DNA of 64,000 nt from Struthidea cinerea. Lineage: Eukaryota; Chordata; Aves; Passeriformes; Corcoracidae. The stretch lies in NCBI GenBank assembly GCA_013397865.1, contig VZTI01004400.1, positions 3,050,246-3,114,245 on the forward strand. Reading direction: 5' to 3'. Positions 36,741 through 47,700 of this stretch are shown here, in pieces. A program made the translations under genes and the position numbers. The number at the start of each line of letters is the position of its first letter. Within the stretch, counting starts at the first letter, position 1. The notes under the pieces are model-generated. The model was not told where the DNA came from. It did no database searches and was given only the letters and a program-made list of their open reading frames with translations.

Positions 36741-37079
36741 AGAAATGTGTTTGCAGGAAAGATTAGAGATACCCAGATCTCTGACTGCAATGAAGCTCAG
36801 CGTCTTAAGGGAGATCTAGAAAACTTGAAATTAGGAAGAAAAAAAGAATTGGGCAACTTTTTATGCTATTTTTGCAAAGGCAGTAGGGTGAATGATGTTG
36901 TTCCTGTGGGATTTCAGACCTATCTGAAACTGAATCTACCTGAGTCTCATGTATGTTTTTCAACCTGCTTTTTGCATGCCAGGAATCCTCAATCCCTTAA
37001 AAAAAAAAATCATATTTTTATTTTTAGAGATATCTAACTAGAAGTTTTAGGATCCAACTCCATCACTCTCCTGGCAGTA

Positions 37080-37640
37080 GTTTTCACTCCTGTTGTTGAG
37101 GCCAATGTTCTGCTAGTGCTCTCAAAGCCAATATGATTACTCACCCAAGTAGGACCTAAATATGTGAATCAGCATGGTAAAATGTGTCCCGGAGTCTGTA
37201 AATGGAAAACGTTTGCTCCAATAGGCAGGGCTCCGTATCTGGTTTAGCTCTCAGCTCCATTAATATGTCCATTACTTAAATGAGTGAGATAGCAGGCCTG
37301 CCCTAGAGTAACAACTTCCCAGCTATCCCATTACAGGAGGCCTCAATGTCTTGTTTTCCCCCCCCATTCAGCAGCCTGTGCAATATGGGATAAGACTGCT
37401 GGTGGTACGGCCGCGACTTATTTCCAAGGAGCAGGATTTTCTAAAGGTGTCCACTAGATAGCACAATAAACTTCCTTCTTTTCCTGTTGAAAAACTTTCT
37501 CTCCCACCCAAAGAGCCATTAGCCCTTCAGTCTCAGAGTAATGGTGCTTCAGAAGGAGATCAAAGTTTCTCAGATAAGTGTTCCTTTACACAATGTTACC
37601 GACACTCCACTTTGTAAACAGGCTTCTTTTTTATGGTTAA
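37080..37640. promoter_or_regulatory. Candidate enhancer-like block with TCF/LEF and FOX sites
   Basis: AGATCAAAG at 37557-37565 fits the TCF/LEF consensus exactly, and TGTAAACA at 37613-37620 fits the FOX consensus. An ACAATGTTACCG string between them is SOX-like. Upstream lie CATTAATATG and a CpG-containing GGTACGGCCGCGACTTA (near 37405-37421). No plausible exon is present. Confidence 0.4.
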
Positions 37641-38505
37641 GAAGGACATATAAACATGCCAAGTGAGATGGATAGACTGCCACTTTTTCTTTTTCTCTTT
37701 GTATTTGCGTGTGTGTTAACTGCTCAATGAGTATCATGGTTGGGTTGCACTGATAGCGTTGAATGTGGTCTGTCTTTTGTGTAAACAGAGTGAGAAAAGA
37801 GAACGGCAGGAAGGAATCCCAAGCTTAGATTTCTTACTGGAGGCACTGCAGCTCCAGTCCCACTTTCTGCCACCTTTAATGAGAAAACAGTGGTGTGTCC
37901 TTCTGAAAGACGATGGAGACTCAAATCCATGTGCTTGTATACCTGCTTGAACGGACATGTTAGACCCAGGTTCTGCTCTAGGACCTAAGATAAATAGTGT
38001 AAAACCTAAAAGTGAGGTTTCTGCCTCAGTTAAGATTTCCAGACTGCCTCAAGTTCCCTTTAGGGTGAAGCAAAGAAGGGCATGAGTCCCCTCTAAAGGC
38101 CTTTGAGAAAAGCTTAAGTCTCCCAAAATGGACCTTAGAGAGAGAAGGGTCCCTGCCATAGGGCAAGTCAGCATGTCTCCATACTCAAGGGAGGGCCAGC
38201 TAGAAATAGCTGGTAGGAAACCCAGGAGATGGATGGGAGTGTTCCAGGTGAAGCACTGTGAATACTTCCTGTAAAAGGCATAGTGCAAGAAATCTTTTAC
38301 TCAGTGACAAAACCTGAATACAAATTTGCATTTTGACTCTATTTAAAATTAAGTGAAATCTGCAACTGAGATGCCCCCATTCTTGCTCCTTGGGGCAATA
38401 GGGGCTTGCAAATGTAGATTCAGCTTTTTCAACTGGAGAAAAACGTGCTGTGACCTCTGCTCATGTCTTGTCTTCTAGGAAACTAATCAGTGCCCTCCCT
38501 TGTAG
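37641..38505. other. Noncoding DNA, nothing recognised
   Basis: Short frames on both strands lack domains. Confidence 0.5.
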
Positions 38506-38544
38506 CTTGGTTAGCTGTTATGCTTCGGGTAACAGCTAACCAAG
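38506..38544. repeat. Perfect 15-bp hairpin with UUCG-type loop
   Basis: CTTGGTTAGCTGTTA (38506-38520) and TAACAGCTAACCAAG (38530-38544) are exact reverse complements around the 9-base loop TGCTTCGGG. Inside the loop, CTTCGG would form the very stable C(UUCG)G tetraloop in RNA. The flanks do not extend the pairing, so it is shorter than an ordinary pre-miRNA stem. No transposon ends or target duplications are recognised around it. Confidence 0.93.
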
Positions 38545-38889
38545 ATGTATGTTCTCTGTCATGCATTGCCAAATGCCATATATAAGGTATTAAAAGAGGA
38601 AAACTAAAAAAAAAACCACAACAGGGAGGCTTCTTTGAGGCCTCCCAATGAGACTGTTGTCTTCCTACCCAAACTGCAAGCTCTTTAGGGCAAGGACCAG
38701 GACTGTGTGGCAGCCATAAGCAGTGCCATTGCAGTGTGATTCCCCATCGCATGCATGGAAGCTGCAAAGCATCTGCTCGCACCTCCCCTTTTGAACCAGG
38801 GGACTGAGATTTCTGGATCCCTGACTTAAGAAGGTGATGACAAGGCCCATCTTGTCTTACACGTTTCAGAGCTAACTATAGGAGTGTAA
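38545..38889. other. Noncoding DNA, nothing recognised
   Basis: Short minus-strand frames only. No domain or RNA structure was noticed beyond the adjacent hairpin. Confidence 0.5.
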
Positions 38890-40330
38890 CGCACATCTTT
38901 TAAAACAGGTGACACAAGGGATTTTCCATGACAATCTTTCAAACTAAAGCAAAAACCCTCTGTTCGCGGGTGGAAAACACTCTTAATCACAGTGCACAGA
39001 CTCCCTCTGACATGAACGTGCTCCAGCTCTTCTGATTAGGCGTCCCTGAGGGTTATTGTTTCAGTAATGGCATCTAGAAATTGCAGCTATGGGTTTGGGC
39101 CTCAACCTTCTCTCTGTTTCAGAAACACAGGCAAAACCAACCAAACCAAAAGATGAGAGAGCAACAGTGAATATAAACAGACATTTAACTTTGCCATACT
39201 TTGGGGAGCCCGAGGTGAAAGTGAGACACCAGTGGGCAGGGGACTTTGCTCAGTGGAGGCTTAGTCACTGCTCTGGTTTTGTAACCGTCCCAGTGCAGAG
39301 AGTGCTGAGGAGAGATATGAAGGAGAGCTCTGGAGCAATTTGCAGGTGACTGTGGAGAAATCTACCCTGAAGAGCCCTGTGGGTGTTATTTCAGATGCCT
39401 GTTTATAACGCAGCATGTCTTAGTTTTCCATATTCTTTAAGGAAAAGGTTTTCCTATTTCCTTTAAGCAGGAAGAACAGTGGTACAGGCAGCCCAGTCAA
39501 AGCCTCCTACAGACCTGTTTTCTTCTTTTCTTTTTTCTACCCTTTTGTAGCCACAGGCAAGTCTGCCTCAGATCTCATCTTTTAAGTGCTGCAACCGATC
39601 CATTAAATGTCTTCTCATGGACATTTTTTTCAGCTCCAAGGAGTAGAGTTGCTGAGTGAGAAAGGCATGAGCCGGGCTCTTGCTGCTGGGACTTCCTCCA
39701 GACCAGCTTGCAGTCCTAAGAAAAATGAGTTGGATGGTCTCAGTTCTGTCCCCAATGAGCAGCAGCAGTAGATCACTTTGCAGAAATGAGCCACGCGTAA
39801 TTTGGCACCATTGACAGAAGACTCACTCGCAGCAGCTCAGGGCCTTGCAGGCTTGAGATAATGTGCTGCTAAAATCACCTCTTGACCTTAACCCAGGAGG
39901 TTCCTCTAGGTCACAAGGGAAGAGGGGGGGTAGCAGGCCACTGTGAGATACCTTGATAAATGTACAAGCCCCTACAAGTCAGCCTGGCACGCCTGCACCA
40001 GTGTGAGCTGCTCTGTTTATCACAGGAAGAAGAATATGTTTCCTGGTTGTGTTAGAGGACTCCAGACTTCTCATTTCAACTGCCTCCTCCTTTTTCCCCT
40101 CCAGTGCAGCGAGCCCACTGTAGTGAACTGGTGGCCCTGACGGAGTGCAGAAGCAGGCTGCATGCATCTCCTTGTGTTGGAACTGGCAGAGAAAATCGGA
40201 CACTGGGACAAACAACCATAAATCAGGACTGTCCTGATTAAATCAGGCATGGCTGGCAAGTAAGTTATTAGCCGCCTGTGAAACTAATTGTGATACTGAT
40301 ACACTCAATTTTGCTGTGTCTTTCAAACAC
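38890..40330. other. Noncoding DNA with several enhancer-like segments
   Basis: Three parts look regulatory in composition. 38900-39090 has TGTTCGCGGG, TCTTAATCAC and a GGTTATTGTTTCAG string. 39780-39890 has CACGCGTAATTTGGC and a TTGACAG string. 40220-40330 has CCTGATTAAATCAGG, whose outer bases pair as a dyad, and GAAACTAATTGTG. Nothing gene-like is seen. Confidence 0.3.
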
Positions 40331-40360
40331 CGGTTGTGATGGGAAACAGCTGTTAGAACC

Positions 40361-40415
40361 TCCCCCCCACCCCCCCCAAAAAAAGAAAGAGAGAGAAAGG
40401 AAAAAAAAAAGAGAG
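40361..40415. repeat. C-rich then purine-rich low-complexity tract
   Basis: A C tract broken once by A runs into A and GA-rich sequence. Confidence 0.9.
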
Positions 40416-42000
40416 CAGGCTTACGATTCAGAATCATAATAAAGTCTGTCTTCTCTATTCCCTTGCACAAAAGCTCTTATATTCTTCTATTCTCCTCTAG
40501 ACAATTACTCCCAGCAGGCAGGGTCACTTAGGATGAGCACTATTGCATTTAAAGTTCATCTACTGAAGGGGGGAAAAAGGCAGAGAAATAGGAAAAAGAA
40601 GAAAAAAAATTTCTTCCCATTAATGTGTGAAAAAATGGCAGGATTAAAATGGGTTAGAAATTCAGGCTAAAGTGAAAAAAAAAAAATGTCGTATGACATC
40701 GGTAGGAGAAAAGATTTTATTCAGTGGTATTGTTTGACTGAAAACTTCCTTCACAATAACACCAATGCCAGGATAAAAAAACCCCAGTGTTTATTTGATG
40801 CCTGGATGGAGCAACTGTTATGAGCAGTTAGCAGAGAAAAAAAGGGATGTTTTGAAATATGTCAGAAGGAGAAAGGGCCTAATCTTGCTTTGGTGGAAGC
40901 TGGTGGCTAGCCCTCCACCAACTCCCATGTCGACTGGCAGGCCATGCTTCACTGGACACAGAGGGCTGGGCAGGAGCCGGACATGGAGGGCTGGGCAGGA
41001 GCTGGCAGTGTGACCCCCTGTGTGGGCTGCAGTGAGAAAAGTGTGTGGTTTGGCCAGCTAAAACCTATTGCTGTCTGGAGTTTGCTCAGTCACTCAAGGC
41101 AGTGGCAGATAGTTAGTAGTGCTGTAGTCGTTGTAATGGCTTAAGGATGGGAGCCGAGCAGGGTTTGTGGAGAGGCTGTTACTGGACTGAGAAACAGCTC
41201 AAAAACCAGACAGGATTTTGAGTGTACAGACCCTTCTTCAGGTCTGAAAAGGAATCAGAAAAGCCTAGCTTGAAGTCTGTTGCTTGGTTTAGCCTCAAAG
41301 AAGATTTTTGAGACCCAAACTCTGCATTTTTTTCCAGAAACACTTAGGCTGGTATAAAGTATTACCTCTCTTTGTACCCTTCTAACTGCCACGGTGACTA
41401 CTCGTGTCCAAAAAACACCTCCCATAAGGCAGAACGTACATATGCAATGTGTGGAATTTGCAGATGCTTCCCTCATCAGAATATTAATTATTGGTGATTT
41501 TGTGCCTTGGCTGAGGCCACTGCAATGAGCCACTGCTGGAGATTAGAGTCTTCCGGCATTTGGTTTGAATCCCTGTAGCCTCAGATACTTTATACCTCCT
41601 ATTTTAGCTTTTTGCCACTTTTCCTTCTTATCTTGTACCTATCTAGTCTGTCTTTCTATTGCTGTTCATCTTTTTTCCAAGTTATATTTTAGCTATAACA
41701 GCGGAGAGAAAATGACATGCATTAGCTAATAACAATATGACTGTGCCATGAGTTTGGGAGAGATGGAAGGAAAAAACAAATCACTCACGTTTCAAGAATC
41801 TAACCCCATCCTCTCAGCTTCCACAGTAATATCTCTGGCTTCCTGTTTGCAAACCAGAAATGTTTATTTACAATGTCTTTCTAGACAGCTTTTCAATGTA
41901 TAATGCTCATGTCATTACATAATGGGTCATAAATGATGTTGGTTGTCACAGAAAAACACAAAGTCATCAAATATTTTCTTGGTTTTTTGTTTGCCTTTTG
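40416..42000. other. Noncoding DNA with a short duplicated segment
   Basis: A near-identical 20-base string beginning GAGGGCTGGGCAGGAGC occurs at 40961-40980 and 40986-41005 (25-bp period, one difference). The parts at 40600-40780 and 41690-41960 have homeodomain-like composition (for example CATTACATAATGGG around 41912-41925). No gene is recognised. Confidence 0.4.
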
Positions 42001-45000
42001 TGGCAGGATTCAGAGTTGTCTGCAGTTGGGAAAAAGGTAAATCATCATCTTTCCAGTAATTCTAGCCCTGGTGTACTCAGTCTGTCAGGAGTTTATGAGC
42101 AAGGTGATCCTGATGCTGAACATTCTGGTTGTACTTTTTCTCAGTGGCCCTGCTGTTTTAGGCAGCTCATCAGCTGTGTGCCCTGAAAAAGCCAGGCAAA
42201 GGCTTGCTTGTCCACGGCTTTGTGAGCAGAATTGGAACACTTCAATGGAAATACGAAATACAAAACTCCCGACCATTTTTTTTCATATATAAGGGTATGT
42301 ACTGGATCAGATCCTGGAAGTTCCTACTATTGCCCATGAAAAACTGACAATGGTTGCTGAAGGTGTTAGTGCATTTTTCCGATCTGAACTGTAGGGACAA
42401 TACATGAGTGCAAATTTTTTTTGCAGTGTTGAGATGAACTGTTGAGATGAAACTGGTCAAGTTTCCCTTTCCTGTGGTTAACTTGGGGACCAGAGAGATG
42501 TACATCATATGCCCAGAGGATGCAGTCCTTATTCCTGAATTAAACTAAGACCTGGCTGTCTCATAGACTTTGAGGTCTGCTGGATTCCCATGCCGTCTCT
42601 TTGTAGGGGCTTCATTTGGCAGCATTACGAGTTGTTCTTTGTCTCGGAAACCTGTGAGGAGAAGGAAAGGAGACCTTAATCCAGGATACTGGGTTGAAAT
42701 TTTGCCTGTGCTTACAACAGTATGTATTGGATATAACTCCCCTGAAGCTGGTGGTGAAGCTGCTATTCTCTCCTCTGAACAAATCAATTCCTATCTCTAA
42801 AAGTAAGTGAATTAGAAAAGAAGTAAAGCTACCATTTATAAAATAAATGTGTTTATTTGGTAAACATTGTATCCTGTGTATGAACTTTATCGATACCAGC
42901 TCTACCTAAATTCTTCTTGATCTTATTAAGGAAAAGGCAGAAGGATTTTGCATACTTTGGCTACATCAGGAGACCTTTTTATTCTCTCTGCCACAATAAT
43001 GATAAATAAACCACTATCAGGATAAAAGTCATTGACAAAATATGTCCATGCAAAAGACACACAAAACTTTCCACGTTTCCCTTTTTTTTTTTTTATTATT
43101 TGGAAGGGCACTGGGAGTAATTTCTGAACTGCCTGAAATAGATGAGCCTCCTGGACCAGAAATGCAACTCCATTAATGTCAGACAATCCCCATCTTTTGT
43201 ACATACCACATAGAGAGCTTATGGGTACCTGTGCAGAAAGAAGAGGGCTTCCTGACTAATTCTTATCAGCACCAGAGGTTATTTGCTGTGGTCCTCTGCA
43301 TCAACACACAGTAGGGTGTTGGTGAGCACCCGATAAAATTTCCAGCCACACACAAGGAAATGCTGGACTAAAAAGTGTTCTTTCAATGAATTGCAGAGAC
43401 CCAAGGCTTTATCTTCCCCTCTGAGAAAACATACAGCTGTCACAAGTAATATTGCTGAAAAAGTTTTCAGTTACTATGCAAGGTCAGATTACCTGCATCT
43501 TTCATTATCTAGGTGGGTGATGAAAAGTCATTGAGATCTATCAAAACTGAGGCCTCAATTTAGCAAGGCAGCTAAGCAGGTAGCTGGCTTTGCTGGGACT
43601 CTCTGCCTACACTCAACCAGCCATGTGCTTTAGTAGGCTGCTGAATTTGGAACTAAATTACAACTAAAGTTCTTGAATGCTGTCTTGGAAATCAGATGCT
43701 CACACTTGCAACCAGAGATTGTAAACTATGTCAATATTATGCACAAGAGTGGGGTATGTGTGTGTTGGTGTGAAAGGAGAAAAAAAATATGTGTAGAAGA
43801 GCAGTAGGAGCAAACACTCTTCTGCAACACTGCGTGCATTTTGCACGTGTACATTGCATTTGTGCACTGTCTGAAGAAGCCTTCAGAGATGTAGATTGCA
43901 TGAAACCACTATCCATAGTCTATGCTGAATTTTTATTGCATAGCTCCCACTGCTAGGAAAAAAACCCAAATAAATCTAAAAGTACCAGCCCTGCTACGAG
44001 TTCCAAACACAGTTCTGATTTCAGGATCCTGGCATGCACTTGTAAAACATTTAAATACCTATTGGTGTATAAGAAAATCAATATACTTGTGAGGTGACTA
44101 AGTAACAAAATATATTAGAATTGATGTTACAATTAGGAAAAAAAGAAATAAATTGTTTTTCTGCTCATTAATATTTGGATAAATATTTATGAATGTATAA
44201 GACAAGCAAGCACTGCCAACACTAGATCTTTATTATGCCAGGCATGGGAAATAATTCAAGCATTTAGGCAGCTGCAGGTTGAACTTAACCCCACTGGCTG
44301 TTCAGCTGAATTTGATCTGGCCCCAGGAAGACATTGCTTTGGAGATGGCTCAGGCTGTGTGGTTTTTGTGTAGTTTTTGTTTGGAAGAAAAGGAGTGAGA
44401 CAGTCTGAAGGTAACAGGCTTCTGACAGTGAGCTGTGTTTGCCTTGACAGATGTGTGCTGGGCACAGCAATGCTCAGGGTGGAGTTGTCTGCTCCCTAAT
44501 GGAAGGGTCAGCCAGAGAGGAAGGATTTGCAGGAGTTTTGTTTGCAGGGTTGGCCAGGGAGTTATTTCCAGCCTGGAAGAAGTGGCAGGCACTCCCTTAG
44601 GAGAGGTTTTCCACTGGGGTCTCATTTTTGTCCCTTAGGTTTCTCATTAAAGCGCTCAGATCCAGGCCCCTCAGTGCACATGGTGCATAAGAATCCTTTT
44701 GCCCAGGGTAGTGTGCAAGCCTGATTGCTCCTTGTGCAGGGTGGTAATCTTTTTGCAGAAGGCAAACCCTGCTCGTCTTCCCCCTGCACAGGCAAACTGG
44801 ACACTCTGCCGTCCAGTGAGGCGGCTTTTGTGGACTATTAAGGGAGGAATGGACGTTTCCTCTATACAATGCTGCCCTACACATGTTGGAGAGGAGAAGG
44901 GGTCATGGAGAAGAACTGGGATGATCTGACCACCCACAGCTATTTCTCTTTTCTTCATGGTGAGTGAGAGTCTGATGTTCACTTTTTCTTTTTTTTAGAA

Positions 45001-45109
45001 GGAAAAAAGAGTGATGGCTTCATTATGTTCAGGCGATTTTTGTAGCCCTTGTCTCTAGTTCAGGATGCGAACCAGAACAATAGGTGTTTTGAAACCTGAG
45101 GAAAAAACC
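42001..45109. other. Noncoding DNA, no gene recognised
   Basis: Many overlapping frames at 44250-45000 occur on both strands, as expected of moderately GC-rich noncoding DNA, and none has a domain. A T run lies near 43081-43094. Confidence 0.5.
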
Positions 45110-45500
45110 GGCTGGCAGACGTGGCTCAAAATGTAATTTTGTAGGGGCACGCATCAATAATGCGACTACGACGCTGTACGGATATTACGCAGGCAGCCTT
45201 AATACGCTCGTATGGCATCCGGATTGACAAGACAGACCATGATGGCTCCAAAGGGTCAATAAAACATGCGCCATGAAGGACTTACACAATAGACAGTAAT
45301 GGCTTCTTTGGAGCTGTTACGGTCTATTGGGTCAATAATAATCCACTTTTTAAAGAGTGCCAAAATATGAATTTACACAACAGGCCGTAATGGCTCCTGA
45401 TCTATCAGATAAATGATTCGAATTATCAGCATTAGAGCCCACACTGTAGCGCACGTTTACCTATTAGAGTGGATAGAATAAATATTGTATGATTCAAAAT
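45110..45500. promoter_or_regulatory. Modular, CpG-retaining element, probable ancient regulatory sequence
   Basis: About 15 CpGs lie between 45120 and 45460 in sequence that is not GC-rich, in sharp contrast to the flanks. The element contains four clear copies of an 18-bp module with consensus CAAYAGRCMGTAATGGCT. Copies sit at 45228-45247 (with a 2-base insertion), 45287-45304, 45312-45329 (inverted) and 45378-45395. A weaker inverted copy lies near 45171-45188. Copies differ from each other at 3-4 of 18 positions. A second module with core TCAATAA followed by ATGCG occurs at 45151-45166 and 45254-45272, and GGGTCAATAA occurs twice. No open frame is coherent. CpG retention and internal modularity suggest strong constraint, as in ultraconserved enhancers or exapted ancient repeats. 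No particular repeat family or target gene is recognised. Confidence 0.6.
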
Positions 45501-45639
45501 ATACTTTCATATTCAAAGGTCTAATTTCTTCAAAACATCTGTGGGGGAAAAGAAAAAAAAGAGAAGCCCAAACTCCAGTCGTTAAACCTGTAAAATAAAT
45601 AACATAGATCAGGAAATTTAAGCCTGAGATTGTCTCTAG

Positions 45640-45800
45640 AAGGTTATTTTAAGTTTTCACTTGATGTTATTTTTAATTAGATATTGCAGCAGCATTTGCC
45701 ATGTATATTACATTTTTTAGTTATTTATTTTTCTGCTCAGGTTTGTCTGTGAACGTTTCCCCTTCACGGTAACCTTTTCTATGCAACTGCATCTTTTCTC
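45640..45800. promoter_or_regulatory. Candidate enhancer-like block
   Basis: AT-rich, frame-poor sequence with TTTTTAATTAGATATT and a GAACGTTTCC string, next to the modular element. This is compositional evidence only. Confidence 0.25.
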
Positions 45801-46974
45801 CTGCATTGAGAGCTAGTTACTTGACTAATGATTTGCAGGATCCAGATTGCATGTTATACAAACAGGCTTGGTCTGAATATATGCACTCAAGACCAAAAAT
45901 CTGTTTAAATAACATATGTTCTGTTTGTGGCCACCTATCTGTTTCTATCAAGGAAGATAAAAGTCCTTGTCTACACTGTTTTAGCTGCGCAATCAAGACA
46001 GAAACCCTCAACTGATGTTTGCCAGCAGGTGGTGACACACAGCAACAAGCTCCAATGGCAGCAACATTTCCCTGCAAAACTTGGAGAAAATCCAGGCTTC
46101 AGGAAAATGAAATATGCCTTCAGTTTGGGAAGAAATAATGATGAATGTCCATCAGCAACACGTGCGATGATTTTGTCTTGTTGCATGGCAAGAAGAAGTA
46201 TGTTCAGTCCGCAGCAGGTCAAAAGTTTTCCTTGCTGTTTCTCTGCATTTCCTTCTTGTTATTATGAAACATTTGGCTTGGCTGTGAAATATACTTTTAA
46301 TTAAAAGATAGGAAAATCATAGTAAGACAGCAGCAGCAGAGAGCTGTTAGAAAGCCTGCTGTCTTAGCTCTCGTAATAAACATAACGCAAAGGATAGGTG
46401 CACACAAAATCTGAAGTGTTGTGGTGAGAATATATACAGAGCGACTTGTCCAAGTCCTTTCAATGAGAAGTGCAAGTAGTGTTTTCTGCTTGTCTGTGAT
46501 TTCCCCATGCTTTTTAAAACTTCACATGTTTTTCTTTCTGGTCTCACACCCAGGTAAACTTGTTTGAAAGACCTGCTGCTTATACTAAACACCACCACTC
46601 AGTTTGTAGTAGGTTAGTTGGCGAATAATTCTTCTGTAAAAGACAAAATAAAAAATTAGTACAGAATCGTAGCTGGATCTGTCACGTTTGGCTTCTATCA
46701 TGCTGTGATTTCCAGGCATTTAGAATTCCCTGGATTTCGTGCATACATTTTGTACACGTTACTCTACCTTAAACAACATGCCCTTGAAAAGAAATTGGGG
46801 TGCTCACAGCATTTGAAGTGCAATAACTTAACAGAGGAAAATACAAGTCTCATCCTGCTTAGCAGGGAGCTGAGAACAGGATGAAAATATAAAAATACTG
46901 AGAATTTTTTCCCCCTTTGCAGTGTCTGTTTCCTGCAAGTATCTACCATCTACAATATTGACTGGTTTATCAGG
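45801..46974. other. Noncoding DNA, no gene recognised
   Basis: A 125-residue plus frame (45927-46304) and minus-strand frames overlap each other without domains. Confidence 0.45.
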
Positions 46975-47700
46975 CAGCAGGTATCTCTATCGGTCTATCT
47001 TGAATTGTCATCCAACAGGAGATTAAACGCTGCCTGCCTCCTTCTTGTGATTTTCAGTCTTCACATCGCAAAGTTTTCAATCAAATTTCAGCGTTGTACA
47101 TTTAGCTTAGGGAACTCGTGGTACTTATCTTCCCAAAGCAGGTGATTTAGACCATGTTTACCTTGTACAGTTCCAAGATATCTCTCGGCAAACCTGTCCA
47201 CATCTCAGGCCTTGAAATGATTCCTAAGTTAGGGTTTTTTTTTTTTCCGCTTTTCTCTGATTCCCTTTCTCTTGCCCTCCACAGGCAGGCTACCAGCCAA
47301 ACAACACAATAACAGCGCAGGTCCTGAAGAACAGACATGCGCCAATTTTCGGAAGAGTTATATCAGTGTGGCAACTTTCTGTTGTTAGCTTTTTTAAAAC
47401 AAAAGCAACGTGATGACTTACAGCCTTGTTCTGAGAAGCTTTCTCCTTAGCAATCTTTTCAGTGCACTTATCACAGTGTGATTTCACCCCACGAATCAGC
47501 TCGAGCGCAGGAGGTTGTCAGCTGAGTGAGCATCTCGGTTTGCATCAGATACCTGAGGAAGTTGTGGGCTGCGAGGTATCCTGTAAAATAAACTACAGCT
47601 CCATTTGTAAGGAATCCAGTGTGAGCAAGCCGACACTGAACAAAGGGCTTCTCTGCCAATTAGCATATTTTCCGCATAGGATTTTGATAAACAGACTAAC
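46975..47700. promoter_or_regulatory. Candidate enhancer-like block, CpG-retaining
   Basis: Two parts stand out. 46975-47210 has TATCGG, AAACGCTG, CATCGCAAAG, CAATCAAATTTCAGCG and CTCGGC strings. 47335-47690 contains about nine CpGs, among them CAGCTCGAGCGCAGG near 47497-47511, in otherwise average sequence. A 62-residue minus frame (47471-47659) covers the second part but matches no family I know and lacks splice context. Regulatory DNA is the simpler reading. Confidence 0.38.

Noticed and set aside
40961..41005. 25-bp period duplication as a minisatellite
   Set aside because: Only two copies. It is too short to call a minisatellite locus.
41133..41141. GTAATGGCT, a 9-mer of the 45-kb module
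   Set aside because: The rest of the module is not present, and one such hit is expected by chance in a window of this size.
47471..47659. 62-residue minus-strand frame in CpG-retaining DNA
   Set aside because: I considered it as a conserved exon. The protein is not recognisable, no clean splice sites frame it, and regulatory conservation explains the composition equally well.
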